The translations under genes were made by a program, and so were the position numbers. A DNA stretch of 64,000 bases from Hymenobacter sp. BT730 (GTDB lineage: Bacteria > Bacteroidota > Bacteroidia > Cytophagales > Hymenobacteraceae): NCBI RefSeq assembly GCF_030542105.1, contig NZ_JAUOFB010000001.1, forward strand, positions 1,240,001 through 1,304,000. Direction: 5' to 3'. The notes under the pieces were generated by a model. The model searched no databases, was not told the DNA's origin, and was given only the letters and a program-made list of their open reading frames with translations. This document shows positions 8,927 through 16,450 of the stretch, in pieces (position 1 is the first letter of the stretch; each line of letters begins with the position of its first letter).

Positions 8927-9167
8927 CTGAAAATTTTTTGCTGGGCAAAGCAACCCTTTTGCCGATATATTCGATTACTTTAATAGAGCACATCTCTATA
9001 AAGATGCTGTGTCTCTGGTGCAACGGTTTCTTGCCCGATGGTATCTGGTAGGAAGACGCCTGCCTGTAAAGTCAGGCACGGTGCTTGTCAATACAACTAT
9101 ATGCGGCGCTGTTTCCTGCCAGGAATGGGGCCGGTTAAACTACTCTTTCATCCTCTATCTCTAAGCC

Positions 9168-9782
9168 ATGAAAACTTTTACTCGGTTTTGTTTTGCCGCT
9201 ACCCTGGTACTGGCGCAGCTGACGGCTGCGGCGGCTACCCATATTGTGAAGGTGAGGAACTTTGTGTTTGATCCTCAGTCTCTGACCATTAATGCCGGCG
9301 ACATAGTAAACTTTCAGTGGGAGAATGGTACCCATCCTGTGGTGTCAGATAATAATGCGTTTGCTGCCTTTACCATGGCGGCGGCCACTCCTACTGCCTC
9401 CCGCACCTTTGCTACGGCCGGAAGCTTCCCCTACCACTGCACGCTGCACGGCACCCCCGGAAACGGCATGTTTGGTACCATTACTGTAAATGCCGCCACG
9501 CCGGTACTGGGCGCCAAATTGCTGCCACCAGCCCTCACACTGTATCCGAACCCTTCCCGGGGCATGGTGATGCTGACCGTTAATCAGAAATCCAGTGCTG
9601 ACTATACGTTGAGAATCTCCAACATCATTGGCCGGGAAGTGCGTGCCATTACGCTGAAGCCCCAGCTAACTGAGGCTGGCCTTCCGCTGAATCTTTCTGA
9701 TTTGCCTGCCGGGATGTATATCTGCAATCTGGTGCAGAATGATAAAGTAGTGGGCACCAAGCGGCTGGTTCTGCGGAATTAG
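9168..9782 (+). CDS. Secreted cupredoxin (plastocyanin/azurin-like) with T9SS C-terminal sorting domain
   Basis: 204 residues. A signal peptide (residues 1-23) is followed by a cupredoxin domain (about 24-110) with the blue-copper ligands in order: His in NGTHPVV, then Cys and His in PYHCTLHG, and Met in GNGMFG. Residues about 125-204 form a type A T9SS sorting domain: LYPNPSRG, a middle SNIIGREVR block, then DLPAGMYICNL and a basic end KRLVLRN. The protein is therefore expected to cross the outer membrane by T9SS and be anchored at or released from the surface as an electron carrier or copper binder. It stands alone between two terminators or gaps, so no redox partner is suggested by context. 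Confidence 0.85.
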   Translation: MKTFTRFCFAATLVLAQLTAAAATHIVKVRNFVFDPQSLTINAGDIVNFQWENGTHPVVSDNNAFAAFTMAAATPTASRTFATAGSFPYHCTLHGTPGNGMFGTITVNAATPVLGAKLLPPALTLYPNPSRGMVMLTVNQKSSADYTLRISNIIGREVRAITLKPQLTEAGLPLNLSDLPAGMYICNLVQNDKVVGTKRLVLRN

Positions 9783-9810
9783 TCCATATTTCTTCTTTCT
9801 AGCTCTTTCG

Positions 9811-9837
9811 AAAGCAGCCGGCAACCCCGGCTGCTTT
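9811..9837 (+). terminator. Rho-independent terminator after the cupredoxin gene
   Basis: AAAGCAGCCGG (9811-9821) pairs with CCGGCTGCTTT (9827-9837), followed by further T residues. Confidence 0.85.
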
Positions 9838-9898
9838 TTTTGCATCTGTGCCTCTGCGGGCCGGTACTATGGGGTGCGGTGCGGCCGGATTTATTCTC

Positions 9899-9906
9899 TA
9901 CTTTTG
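9899..9906 (+). promoter_or_regulatory. Bacteroidota -7 element (TACTTTTG) of the DUF2723 gene
   Basis: Exact TAnnTTTG match 22 nt before the ATG at 9929. It rules against the upstream in-frame GTG at 9848 as the true start. Confidence 0.55.
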
Positions 9907-9928
9907 GCCCTTCTCTGATTTCGTTTCT

Positions 9929-12928
9929 ATGCGTAGTTACAAAAGCTTAAATAATCTGGTGGGTTGGCTGGTATTTGCCGTGGCCACTATTACTTACCTG
10001 CTCACGCTGGAGCCTACAGCCAGCTTCTGGGACTGCGGCGAGTTTATTGCCTGCTCCTACAAGCTGCTGGTACCGCACCCTCCCGGAGCACCTACTTTCC
10101 TGCTGCTGGGCCGCATTATGTCGCTGCTCTCGTTTGGCGATGCAACCAAGGTGCCTGTTCTGGTGAATATGCTGTCGGCACTGAGCAGCTCGTTTACCGT
10201 GCTGTTCCTGTTCTGGATTATTACCATGCTGGCCAAGCGCATTGTGCTGCACCAGGCCGGACACCCGCACCGCCACCGTACCGTAGAGCCTACCCGCGGG
10301 GAGGCCCTGCAGATTCTGGGCAGCGGTTTGGTGGGGGCTCTAGCCTTCGCCTTCTCTGATTCCTTCTGGTTTAATGCCGTGGAGGCCGAGGTATATGCCA
10401 TGTCGGCGCTGGGCACTGCCTTTGTGGTATGGGCCATGCTGAAGTGGGAAAACCGCGCCGATGGCCCTGATGCCGATAAATGGCTGATTCTGATTGCCTA
10501 CGCCATTGGGTTATCTATTGGGGTACACTTGCTGAATCTGCTCACCATTCCGGCACTGGGCCTGATTTACTACTACCGCAAAACCCAGCAGCCCACGTTT
10601 TGGGGTGCCGTTCTTACGCTGGCCATCAGCAGCCTGATTGTAGGCGTTATTCTGGTGGGTATTATTCCTGGGTTGCCTTCGCTGGCGGGGGGCTTTGAGG
10701 TGTTCTTCGTGAACAGCATCGGCCTTCCCTTCAACTGGGGTATCATCATCTTCCTATTGCTGTTTGGCGGACTGATCTGGCTGGTGTTCCGCCATTCTTT
10801 CCGTACCGGTAACCGGGCCTTAAACACGGCTGTTCTCAGCCTCATGTTTATTCTGATTGGGTACTCCTCGTATCTGATTGTACCTATTCGCTCCAGCTAC
10901 CAGCCTACCATCAATGAAAACAATCCGGAGGATGTGCTTTCCTTCGTGAGCTACCTGAAGCGGGAGCAGTACGGCGACCGGCCCCTTCTCTATGGACCAC
11001 AGTTCAATGCCCGGCCCACCGGGTCTAAGGAAGGAGCAGCCCGCTACGTGCGCAAAGGCGACAAATATGTGAAAGGCCCGGCGCGTATTGAGTATGAATA
11101 TGATGACGCCGACAAAATGCTGTTGCCGCGCATCTACAGTGCCCAGCCCGAGCACGTGTATCAATACAAAAAGTGGGTAGATATCCGCGAGGATAAGAAG
11201 CCAACGATGGGGCAAAACCTGTCGTTTATGTTCCGCTACCAGTTTGGGCACATGTTCTGGCGCTATTTCATGTGGAACTTTGTGGGCCGGGAAAGTGACA
11301 TTCAGCAGGCCGGCGTAGTATGGCCCGTGGATAGCAAAAATGGCCTGCCCGAGCGTATTGCCGAAAGCAAGGCTTACAACAACTTCCTGGCACTGCCGCT
11401 GATCCTGGGTCTGGTAGGTCTGTTCTTTCAGGTGCGTAAAGACAGCCGCAACGCCCTCATTGTGGGTTTGCTGTTCCTGTTCACCGGTCTGGCTATTACC
11501 TTCTACCTCAATCAGCCGCCCATTGAGCCCCGCGAGCGGGACTACACTTTCACCGGCGCCTTCTTTGCCTTCTCCATCTGGATTGGCCTGGGGGTACTGG
11601 CCCTATCTGATGCGCTGCGCAACGTGGTGAAAGCAGATGGTACGCGGGCCGCAGTGGCTACACTTATCTGCTTAGTAGTGCCCGGCATTATGGCCGCTCA
11701 GGGTTGGGACGACCACAACCGCTCCAACCGGTACAACTCCACTGACTCGGCTAAAAACCTGTTGAACTCTTTGGCTCCCAACGCTGTGCTGTTCACTAAC
11801 GGCGACAACGACACCTTCCCACTCTGGTATGCCCAGGAAGTGGAAGGCGTGCGAACCGACGTGCGCGTGGCCGTACTAAGCTACATGAACACTGACTGGT
11901 ACATCGACCAGATGAAGCGCCGGGCTTATAAATCCCAGCCGTTGCCTATTTCAATGGAGCGCGCGAACTATGTAGAAGGCACCAATGATTATTTGCCTTA
12001 TGTCGCCAATCCGGCGGTGAAGGAAGTAAACCTGAAGGAATTCGTTTCGCTGGTGAAGCAGAACAGCCCCTTGTTGCAGGTAAGCTACGGCGAAGGCGGG
12101 CCCAGCCTGCTCTCATTCCCCACCACCAAATTCTACCTGCCTATTGATACGGCCGCCGTGCTAAAAACTGGCATTATTGCACCAGAGCGCCGTAATCAGG
12201 TGGTTTCTCGCATGGAGTGGGATATGGGCAAAGGCGCCATTGAAAAGAAGAACCTGGCCATTCTGGATATGCTGGCCAGCAATAACTGGGAGCGGCCTAT
12301 TTACTTCTCCAGCACCGTAAATAGCCAGGACTATATGGGCCTGCAGCCTTACTTCCAGCTGGAAGGAATGGCCTACCGCGTGCTGCCTGCCCGCGACCCC
12401 AACTACAATCCCCGCAGCGGCGACGACGGCTACGTGGTAAAGGATCAGATGTACGACATCATGATGCACAAATTTGCCTACCGCAACCTCGACAACCCCA
12501 GCGTATTCTATGACGAGAATAATCTGCGCTTCCCGGCCAATTACCGGGATAAGTTTGGGCGGCTGGCCAATGAGTACCTGAAAGCGGGCAACCTAGCCAA
12601 AGCCAAGGAAGTAGCCGACAAAGCGCTGGCCGTGATGCCAGACAAGTCAATACCCTACGACTACTACACGCCCCAACTGGTGGAAACCCTGGTGAAGGCC
12701 GGCGAAACAAACCGGGCCAATCAGATTATGGATGTAATGACCAACCGCGCCCAGCAGGCACTGGCTTACTATAGTACGCATAATCCCGCCTTGCACGACC
12801 AAGATATGCAGCTAAATCTGGTAGCGCTGCAGAGCGTGTACCGCGCCGCTGATAGTGTGCAGGATCAGGTGCGGGCCACCAAGGCCATGCAGATTCTGCA
12901 GCAGTACTATCCGCAGCAGGGCCAGTAA
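9929..12928 (+). CDS. DUF2723 family multi-pass membrane protein (GT-C-like)
   Basis: 999 residues from the ATG at 9929. The N-terminal 700 residues contain many membrane spans and the DUF2723 signature: TLEPTASFWDCGEFIACSY followed by PHPPGAPTFLLLGR, where the acidic residues sit in the first periplasmic loop as in GT-C glycosyltransferases. A second signature, QPPIEPRERDYTFTGAFFAF, lies near residue 535. The last 130 residues look like TPR helices. The family is widespread in Bacteroidota and is thought to be related to protein O-glycosylation; that role is not demonstrated by the sequence alone. It is monocistronic, between terminators. Confidence 0.85.
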   Translation: MRSYKSLNNLVGWLVFAVATITYLLTLEPTASFWDCGEFIACSYKLLVPHPPGAPTFLLLGRIMSLLSFGDATKVPVLVNMLSALSSSFTVLFLFWIITMLAKRIVLHQAGHPHRHRTVEPTRGEALQILGSGLVGALAFAFSDSFWFNAVEAEVYAMSALGTAFVVWAMLKWENRADGPDADKWLILIAYAIGLSIGVHLLNLLTIPALGLIYYYRKTQQPTFWGAVLTLAISSLIVGVILVGIIPGLPSLAGGFEVFFVNSIGLPFNWGIIIFLLLFGGLIWLVFRHSFRTGNRALNTAVLSLMFILIGYSSYLIVPIRSSYQPTINENNPEDVLSFVSYLKREQYGDRPLLYGPQFNARPTGSKEGAARYVRKGDKYVKGPARIEYEYDDADKMLLPRIYSAQPEHVYQYKKWVDIREDKKPTMGQNLSFMFRYQFGHMFWRYFMWNFVGRESDIQQAGVVWPVDSKNGLPERIAESKAYNNFLALPLILGLVGLFFQVRKDSRNALIVGLLFLFTGLAITFYLNQPPIEPRERDYTFTGAFFAFSIWIGLGVLALSDALRNVVKADGTRAAVATLICLVVPGIMAAQGWDDHNRSNRYNSTDSAKNLLNSLAPNAVLFTNGDNDTFPLWYAQEVEGVRTDVRVAVLSYMNTDWYIDQMKRRAYKSQPLPISMERANYVEGTNDYLPYVANPAVKEVNLKEFVSLVKQNSPLLQVSYGEGGPSLLSFPTTKFYLPIDTAAVLKTGIIAPERRNQVVSRMEWDMGKGAIEKKNLAILDMLASNNWERPIYFSSTVNSQDYMGLQPYFQLEGMAYRVLPARDPNYNPRSGDDGYVVKDQMYDIMMHKFAYRNLDNPSVFYDENNLRFPANYRDKFGRLANEYLKAGNLAKAKEVADKALAVMPDKSIPYDYYTPQLVETLVKAGETNRANQIMDVMTNRAQQALAYYSTHNPALHDQDMQLNLVALQSVYRAADSVQDQVRATKAMQILQQYYPQQGQ

Positions 12929-12950
12929 AACATCCGGCTGACTTATTATA

Positions 12951-12980
12951 AAAAAGCGGCTCCATCAGGAGCCGCTTTTT
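12951..12980 (+). terminator. Rho-independent terminator after the DUF2723 gene
   Basis: A perfect 13-bp stem AAAAAGCGGCTCC / GGAGCCGCTTTTT with a 4-nt loop. Confidence 0.9.
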
Positions 12981-13047
12981 TATTGCGGTACTCTCGGCTT
13001 ATAAACTGCCAGCAGCGAACCAGCCTCGTAAGCTGCCGTAAACCCAG

Positions 13048-13055
13048 TACCTTTG
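13048..13055 (+). promoter_or_regulatory. Bacteroidota -7 element (TACCTTTG) of the rlmB-like gene
   Basis: Exact TAnnTTTG match, 69 nt before the ATG at 13125. Confidence 0.5.
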
Positions 13056-13124
13056 TATTTGAACCCTATAAGAACAGGTGCGCCGGCTCGTGTATAAATC
13101 ACTCCGCCTGGCCGCCGTGGAGCA

Positions 13125-14060
13125 ATGGAGAAAAGGACTGACCGCCCCGAACGGCCGCAGAATGAGCGCCGCACCTATTACGATGCCGAAAACCGCCCCG
13201 TAGGCGGCGATAATCGGCCTGTCCGTCGCCCGGAAGGGGACCGGGGCGAAGGCCGTGAGTCGCGCGGCGACTTCAAACCCCGCTACCCGCACCGCCCGGC
13301 CGCCGACCGTAGCATTGACATGCTCTTTGGCCTGCGCCCCATTCTGGAAGCCCTGAACGCAGGCCGTACGCTGGAGAAAATTTATTTGCTGCGCACTACC
13401 AAAAACAGCATCACCCAGGATATTACTGCCCTGGCCAAAGCGGCTAACATTCCGGTGTCGTTAGTGCCCCTGGAAAAGCTGGACGGCATTACGCGCAAAA
13501 ACCACCAGGGTGCAGTAGCCTTCGTATCTCCCATCGACTACCAACCCCTGGATAGTATTCTGGCTGGCTTGTATGAGGAAGGTAAAAACCCGCTCCTCCT
13601 TATCCTGGACCGTATTACTGACGTACGTAACTTCGGTTCTATTGCCCGGAACGCCGAGTGTATGGGTGTACACGCCATTGTGGTGCCCAGCCGCGGTGCC
13701 GCCCAGATCAACGGCGACGCGCTGAAAACCTCCGCCGGCGCCCTGAACCTGATTCCGGTGTGCCGCGAGCCGAATCTGAAAGAAACCATTGACTTCCTGA
13801 AGCAGTCCGGTGTGCAGGTAGTAGCCTGTACCGAGAAAGCCGATGCCAGCCTGGAAACGGAATCAGTGGACCTAACCGGGCCAGTGGCTATCCTGATGGG
13901 CAGCGAAGAAGACGGCATTTCGCCGGAATACTTGCGCCTCGCTGATCAAAAGGTGCGCATTCCTATGGCCGGACAAATCAGCTCGCTCAACGTATCGGTA
14001 GCCAGCGGCATCATGCTATTTGAAGTACTGCGCCAGCGCCTGAGGCACACTGAGAAATAG
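13125..14060 (+). CDS. rlmB: TrmH/SpoU-family RNA 2'-O-methyltransferase (RlmB-like)
   Basis: 311 residues. A charged, Arg/Gly/Pro-rich disordered leader (1-60) precedes the SpoU substrate-binding domain (about 65-140, starting LFGLRPILEALN) and the SPOUT catalytic domain. The three SPOUT motifs are visible: DRITDVRNFGSIARNAE, AILMGSEEDGIS and IPMAGQISSLNVSVASGIML, which build the trefoil-knot SAM site. RlmB methylates the ribose of one guanosine in 23S rRNA; other TrmH family targets cannot be excluded. The long basic leader is common in this phylum and may help bind RNA. Confidence 0.88.
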   Translation: MEKRTDRPERPQNERRTYYDAENRPVGGDNRPVRRPEGDRGEGRESRGDFKPRYPHRPAADRSIDMLFGLRPILEALNAGRTLEKIYLLRTTKNSITQDITALAKAANIPVSLVPLEKLDGITRKNHQGAVAFVSPIDYQPLDSILAGLYEEGKNPLLLILDRITDVRNFGSIARNAECMGVHAIVVPSRGAAQINGDALKTSAGALNLIPVCREPNLKETIDFLKQSGVQVVACTEKADASLETESVDLTGPVAILMGSEEDGISPEYLRLADQKVRIPMAGQISSLNVSVASGIMLFEVLRQRLRHTEK

Positions 14061-14093
14061 ATAAGGCGCGGATTTCGCTGCCCATCCTTTTAT

Positions 14094-14137
14094 CAAAGAA
14101 AAGCCCCTATTGCATATGCAATAGGGGCTTTTCTTTG
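14094..14137. terminator. 44-bp perfect palindrome, bidirectional terminator
   Basis: The two halves are perfect reverse complements centred between 14115 and 14116, with AAAG and CTTT ends and a GCCCC/GGGGC core. It separates convergent rlmB-like and manC-like genes. Confidence 0.8.
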
Positions 14138-14175
14138 CTTGTATGAAGCATCGGTATTGACCTGTTCTTTCTTTT

Positions 14176-15261
14176 CTAGTTGTACCCGTTGCCTTTTTTC
14201 GACTTCACGTCAGCCACGAAGTCCTTCACGCGTTGCTCTTCCGTGCGTTTGCAGATGAGGAGCACATTATCGTACTCGGCCACAATATACCCATCTAGGC
14301 CCTGGACTACTACCAGGCGCTCAGAAGGCGTTTTGATGACACACTCCCGGGTATCGTAGAGCAGGGCATTGCCGTCCACTACATTGTCTTCGGCGTCGTG
14401 GTGGCCCATGCGGTGCAGGGAATCCCAGGTGCCCAGGTCGCTCCAGCCAAAGTCAGCGGGGAGTACAAACACGTTGTCGGCCTTTTCCATCACCCCGTAG
14501 TCGATGCTGATGTTGCGGCAGCGGGTATAAGCCCGGGAAATGAAGTTTTCCTCCAGCACCGTATTCAGCATGGTACTGCCCTCATCAAAGACTTCGGCAA
14601 TGTCGCTCAGGTACTGATGAAAGGCTTTAATGATGACATCGGCCCGCCACACAAAGAGTCCAGAGTTCCAGAGGAAGTCGCCGCTGTCCACAAACATGCG
14701 GGCCAGCTCCAGATTCGGCTTCTCGGTGAAGGTTTTTACCTTTTTCAGGGGACCAATGGAAGTGGCGTCCTCATCCAGAAACTGGATGTAGCCGTAGCCG
14801 GTATCGGGGCGGGAGGGCTGAATGCCCAGTGTAATGAGAATATCATGCTGGCGGGCGGCCTCCACGGCCTGCCGGATCACGCGCCGGAACTCGTCCTCGT
14901 GCAGCACGGCGTGGTCGGCGGGCGTTACCATAATCACGGCATTGGGGCTGCGCTGCGCAATGCGGTAGCTGGCATAAGCAATGCAGGGGGCTGTGTTCCG
15001 GCCAATGGGCTCCCCCAGAATCTGCTCGGGGAGCAAATCCGGTAAGTGCTGCTGCACCAAGGGGATGTAGTCGCGGTTGGTGACCACCAGCACATTTTCC
15101 ATGGGGCAGATGCCCTTGAACCGGTCTACGGTGAGCTGCAGCATGGAGCGGCCCACCCCCAGCACATCGTGAAACTGCTTGGGATGCTGGGTTCGGCTGA
15201 ATGGCCAAAAGCGGCTGCCAATGCCGCCCGCCATTACCACAAGGAAAGTATTAGAGTTCAT
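14176..15261 (-). CDS. manC: Mannose-1-phosphate guanylyltransferase
   Basis: 361 residues. It makes GDP-mannose from GTP and mannose-1-phosphate for polysaccharide and glycan synthesis in the cytoplasm. The pyrophosphorylase signature GGIGSRFWPFSRTQHPKQF starts at residue 12; later blocks include PIGRNTAPCIAYASY, VTPADHAV, FTEKPN and WNSGLFVW. It ends after the nucleotidyltransferase domain, so it lacks the fused mannose-6-phosphate isomerase domain found in long ManC proteins. It follows the kpsF-like gene by 125 bp on the same strand, consistent with a sugar-nucleotide pair. The protein itself shows no membrane segment. Confidence 0.92.
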   Translation of the reverse strand: MNSNTFLVVMAGGIGSRFWPFSRTQHPKQFHDVLGVGRSMLQLTVDRFKGICPMENVLVVTNRDYIPLVQQHLPDLLPEQILGEPIGRNTAPCIAYASYRIAQRSPNAVIMVTPADHAVLHEDEFRRVIRQAVEAARQHDILITLGIQPSRPDTGYGYIQFLDEDATSIGPLKKVKTFTEKPNLELARMFVDSGDFLWNSGLFVWRADVIIKAFHQYLSDIAEVFDEGSTMLNTVLEENFISRAYTRCRNISIDYGVMEKADNVFVLPADFGWSDLGTWDSLHRMGHHDAEDNVVDGNALLYDTRECVIKTPSERLVVVQGLDGYIVAEYDNVLLICKRTEEQRVKDFVADVKSKKGNGYN

Positions 15262-15386
15262 AAGCAGACTGGCTGCGAGCGTGAGCAGTGGAAAGAGACT
15301 TACACCGGATAGTAAGATAGGAAATTGTCGGCTCCGGTGAACAAGCTAAGAAAGAAGCTGCTTTTCCCGCCGACTAAACCATGAGA

Positions 15387-16415
15387 TTAGACCAGGCCTT
15401 CGCGCAGTAAGTCGTGCAGGTGAATAAAGCCGCTGAACTGGCCGTTTTCTGTAACTACCAGCTGCGTAATGTTGCGGTTCTGCATCCGGACTAGTGCCTC
15501 AGCCGCAAAATCATCGGTTTCAATGGTCATGGGCGAAGGCGTCATGATGTCGCGGGCGCGGACGTCTTCCAGGCGGCCGGCAAAGGTGGTAAGCATGCGG
15601 CGTAGGTCGCCGTCGGTAATAATGCCCAGCAACGGGCCCTCTGCGGCTTGCAGCACGGCGGTGGCTCCCAGGCGCTTACCGGATATTTCCAGAATAATCT
15701 CCTTCAGCTGTGCATCAGCCAGTACCTGGGGCTGCTGGTTTTGCCGGCTTAGGTCGCCTACTTTCAGGTAGAGTTTTTTGCCCAACGTGCCACCGGGGTG
15801 CAGGCGGGCAAAATCGGCGGAAGTGAACTCCCGGGACTCCAGCAAACACACAGCCAGCGCATCGCCCAGGGCCAGCGCGGCAGTGGTGGAGGTAGTAGGA
15901 GCCAGGTTGTGCGGGCAGGCTTCCCGGTCTACCGGTGCGTGCAGCACGTAGTCGGCCTGCACCGCCAGATAAGAGTCGGCGTTGCTGACCAAGGCGGCCA
16001 GCGGTACACCTTTGCGCTTGAGCAAGGGTACCAGCACTTTTATCTCCGGCGTATCACCACTCTTACTAATGGCAATAACAAAATCTTCGGCCTGAATCAT
16101 GCCCAGGTCGCCGTGAATGGCATCTGCAGCGTGCATAAACAGCGCAGGCGTGCCTGTTGAGTTTAGCGTAGCTACGATCTTTCCGGCAATATGTGCACTT
16201 TTGCCGATTCCGGTGACGACCACACGCCCACGAAGGGAAAGGATGGCGGCAACACAGAGCGCAAAATCAGGTGTCAGGGCAATGGCTTCCGCCACGCCCC
16301 GAATGGCATCGGCTTCTTCGAGAAGCACTTTTTTTGCCAGCGAGTTGGTATCGTTCAGCGGTTTCAATCTAAATTTGTCTAGATTGAGTAGACAACACGT
16401 GGTGTTGCTGCTCAA
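15387..16415 (-). CDS. KpsF/GutQ family arabinose-5-phosphate isomerase
   Basis: Converts ribulose-5-phosphate to arabinose-5-phosphate, the first step to Kdo of the lipopolysaccharide core. A SIS domain (about residues 40-180: GIGKSAHIAGKIVATLNSTG, HAADAIHGDLGMI, ISKSGDTPEIKVL) is followed by two CBS domains (about 215-342). The frame has no ATG before the conserved core; the possible starts are TTG codons at 16415 or 16367. The 16367 start leaves the usual short lead before LAKKVLLEEADAI. It diverges from recQ across a gap of only 23-80 bp. Confidence 0.88.
   Translation of the reverse strand: MSSNTTCCLLNLDKFRLKPLNDTNSLAKKVLLEEADAIRGVAEAIALTPDFALCVAAILSLRGRVVVTGIGKSAHIAGKIVATLNSTGTPALFMHAADAIHGDLGMIQAEDFVIAISKSGDTPEIKVLVPLLKRKGVPLAALVSNADSYLAVQADYVLHAPVDREACPHNLAPTTSTTAALALGDALAVCLLESREFTSADFARLHPGGTLGKKLYLKVGDLSRQNQQPQVLADAQLKEIILEISGKRLGATAVLQAAEGPLLGIITDGDLRRMLTTFAGRLEDVRARDIMTPSPMTIETDDFAAEALVRMQNRNITQLVVTENGQFSGFIHLHDLLREGLV
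16370..16377 (+). promoter_or_regulatory. Bacteroidota -7 element (TAAATTTG) of recQ
   Basis: Exact TAnnTTTG match, 73 nt before the recQ ATG and inside the 5' end of the divergent kpsF-like frame. It is flanked by CAATCTA / TAGATTG inverted repeats (16365-16371 and 16380-16386), an arrangement that could be an operator. Confidence 0.45.
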
Positions 16416-16450
16416 GTCTGCAATCCCCCAACCGAGAAGTGAGGAAGTCC

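Noticed and set aside
9848..9928. GTG start adding 27 residues to the DUF2723 protein
   Set aside because: It lies upstream of the TACTTTTG promoter element at 9899-9906, so it would not be transcribed from that promoter.
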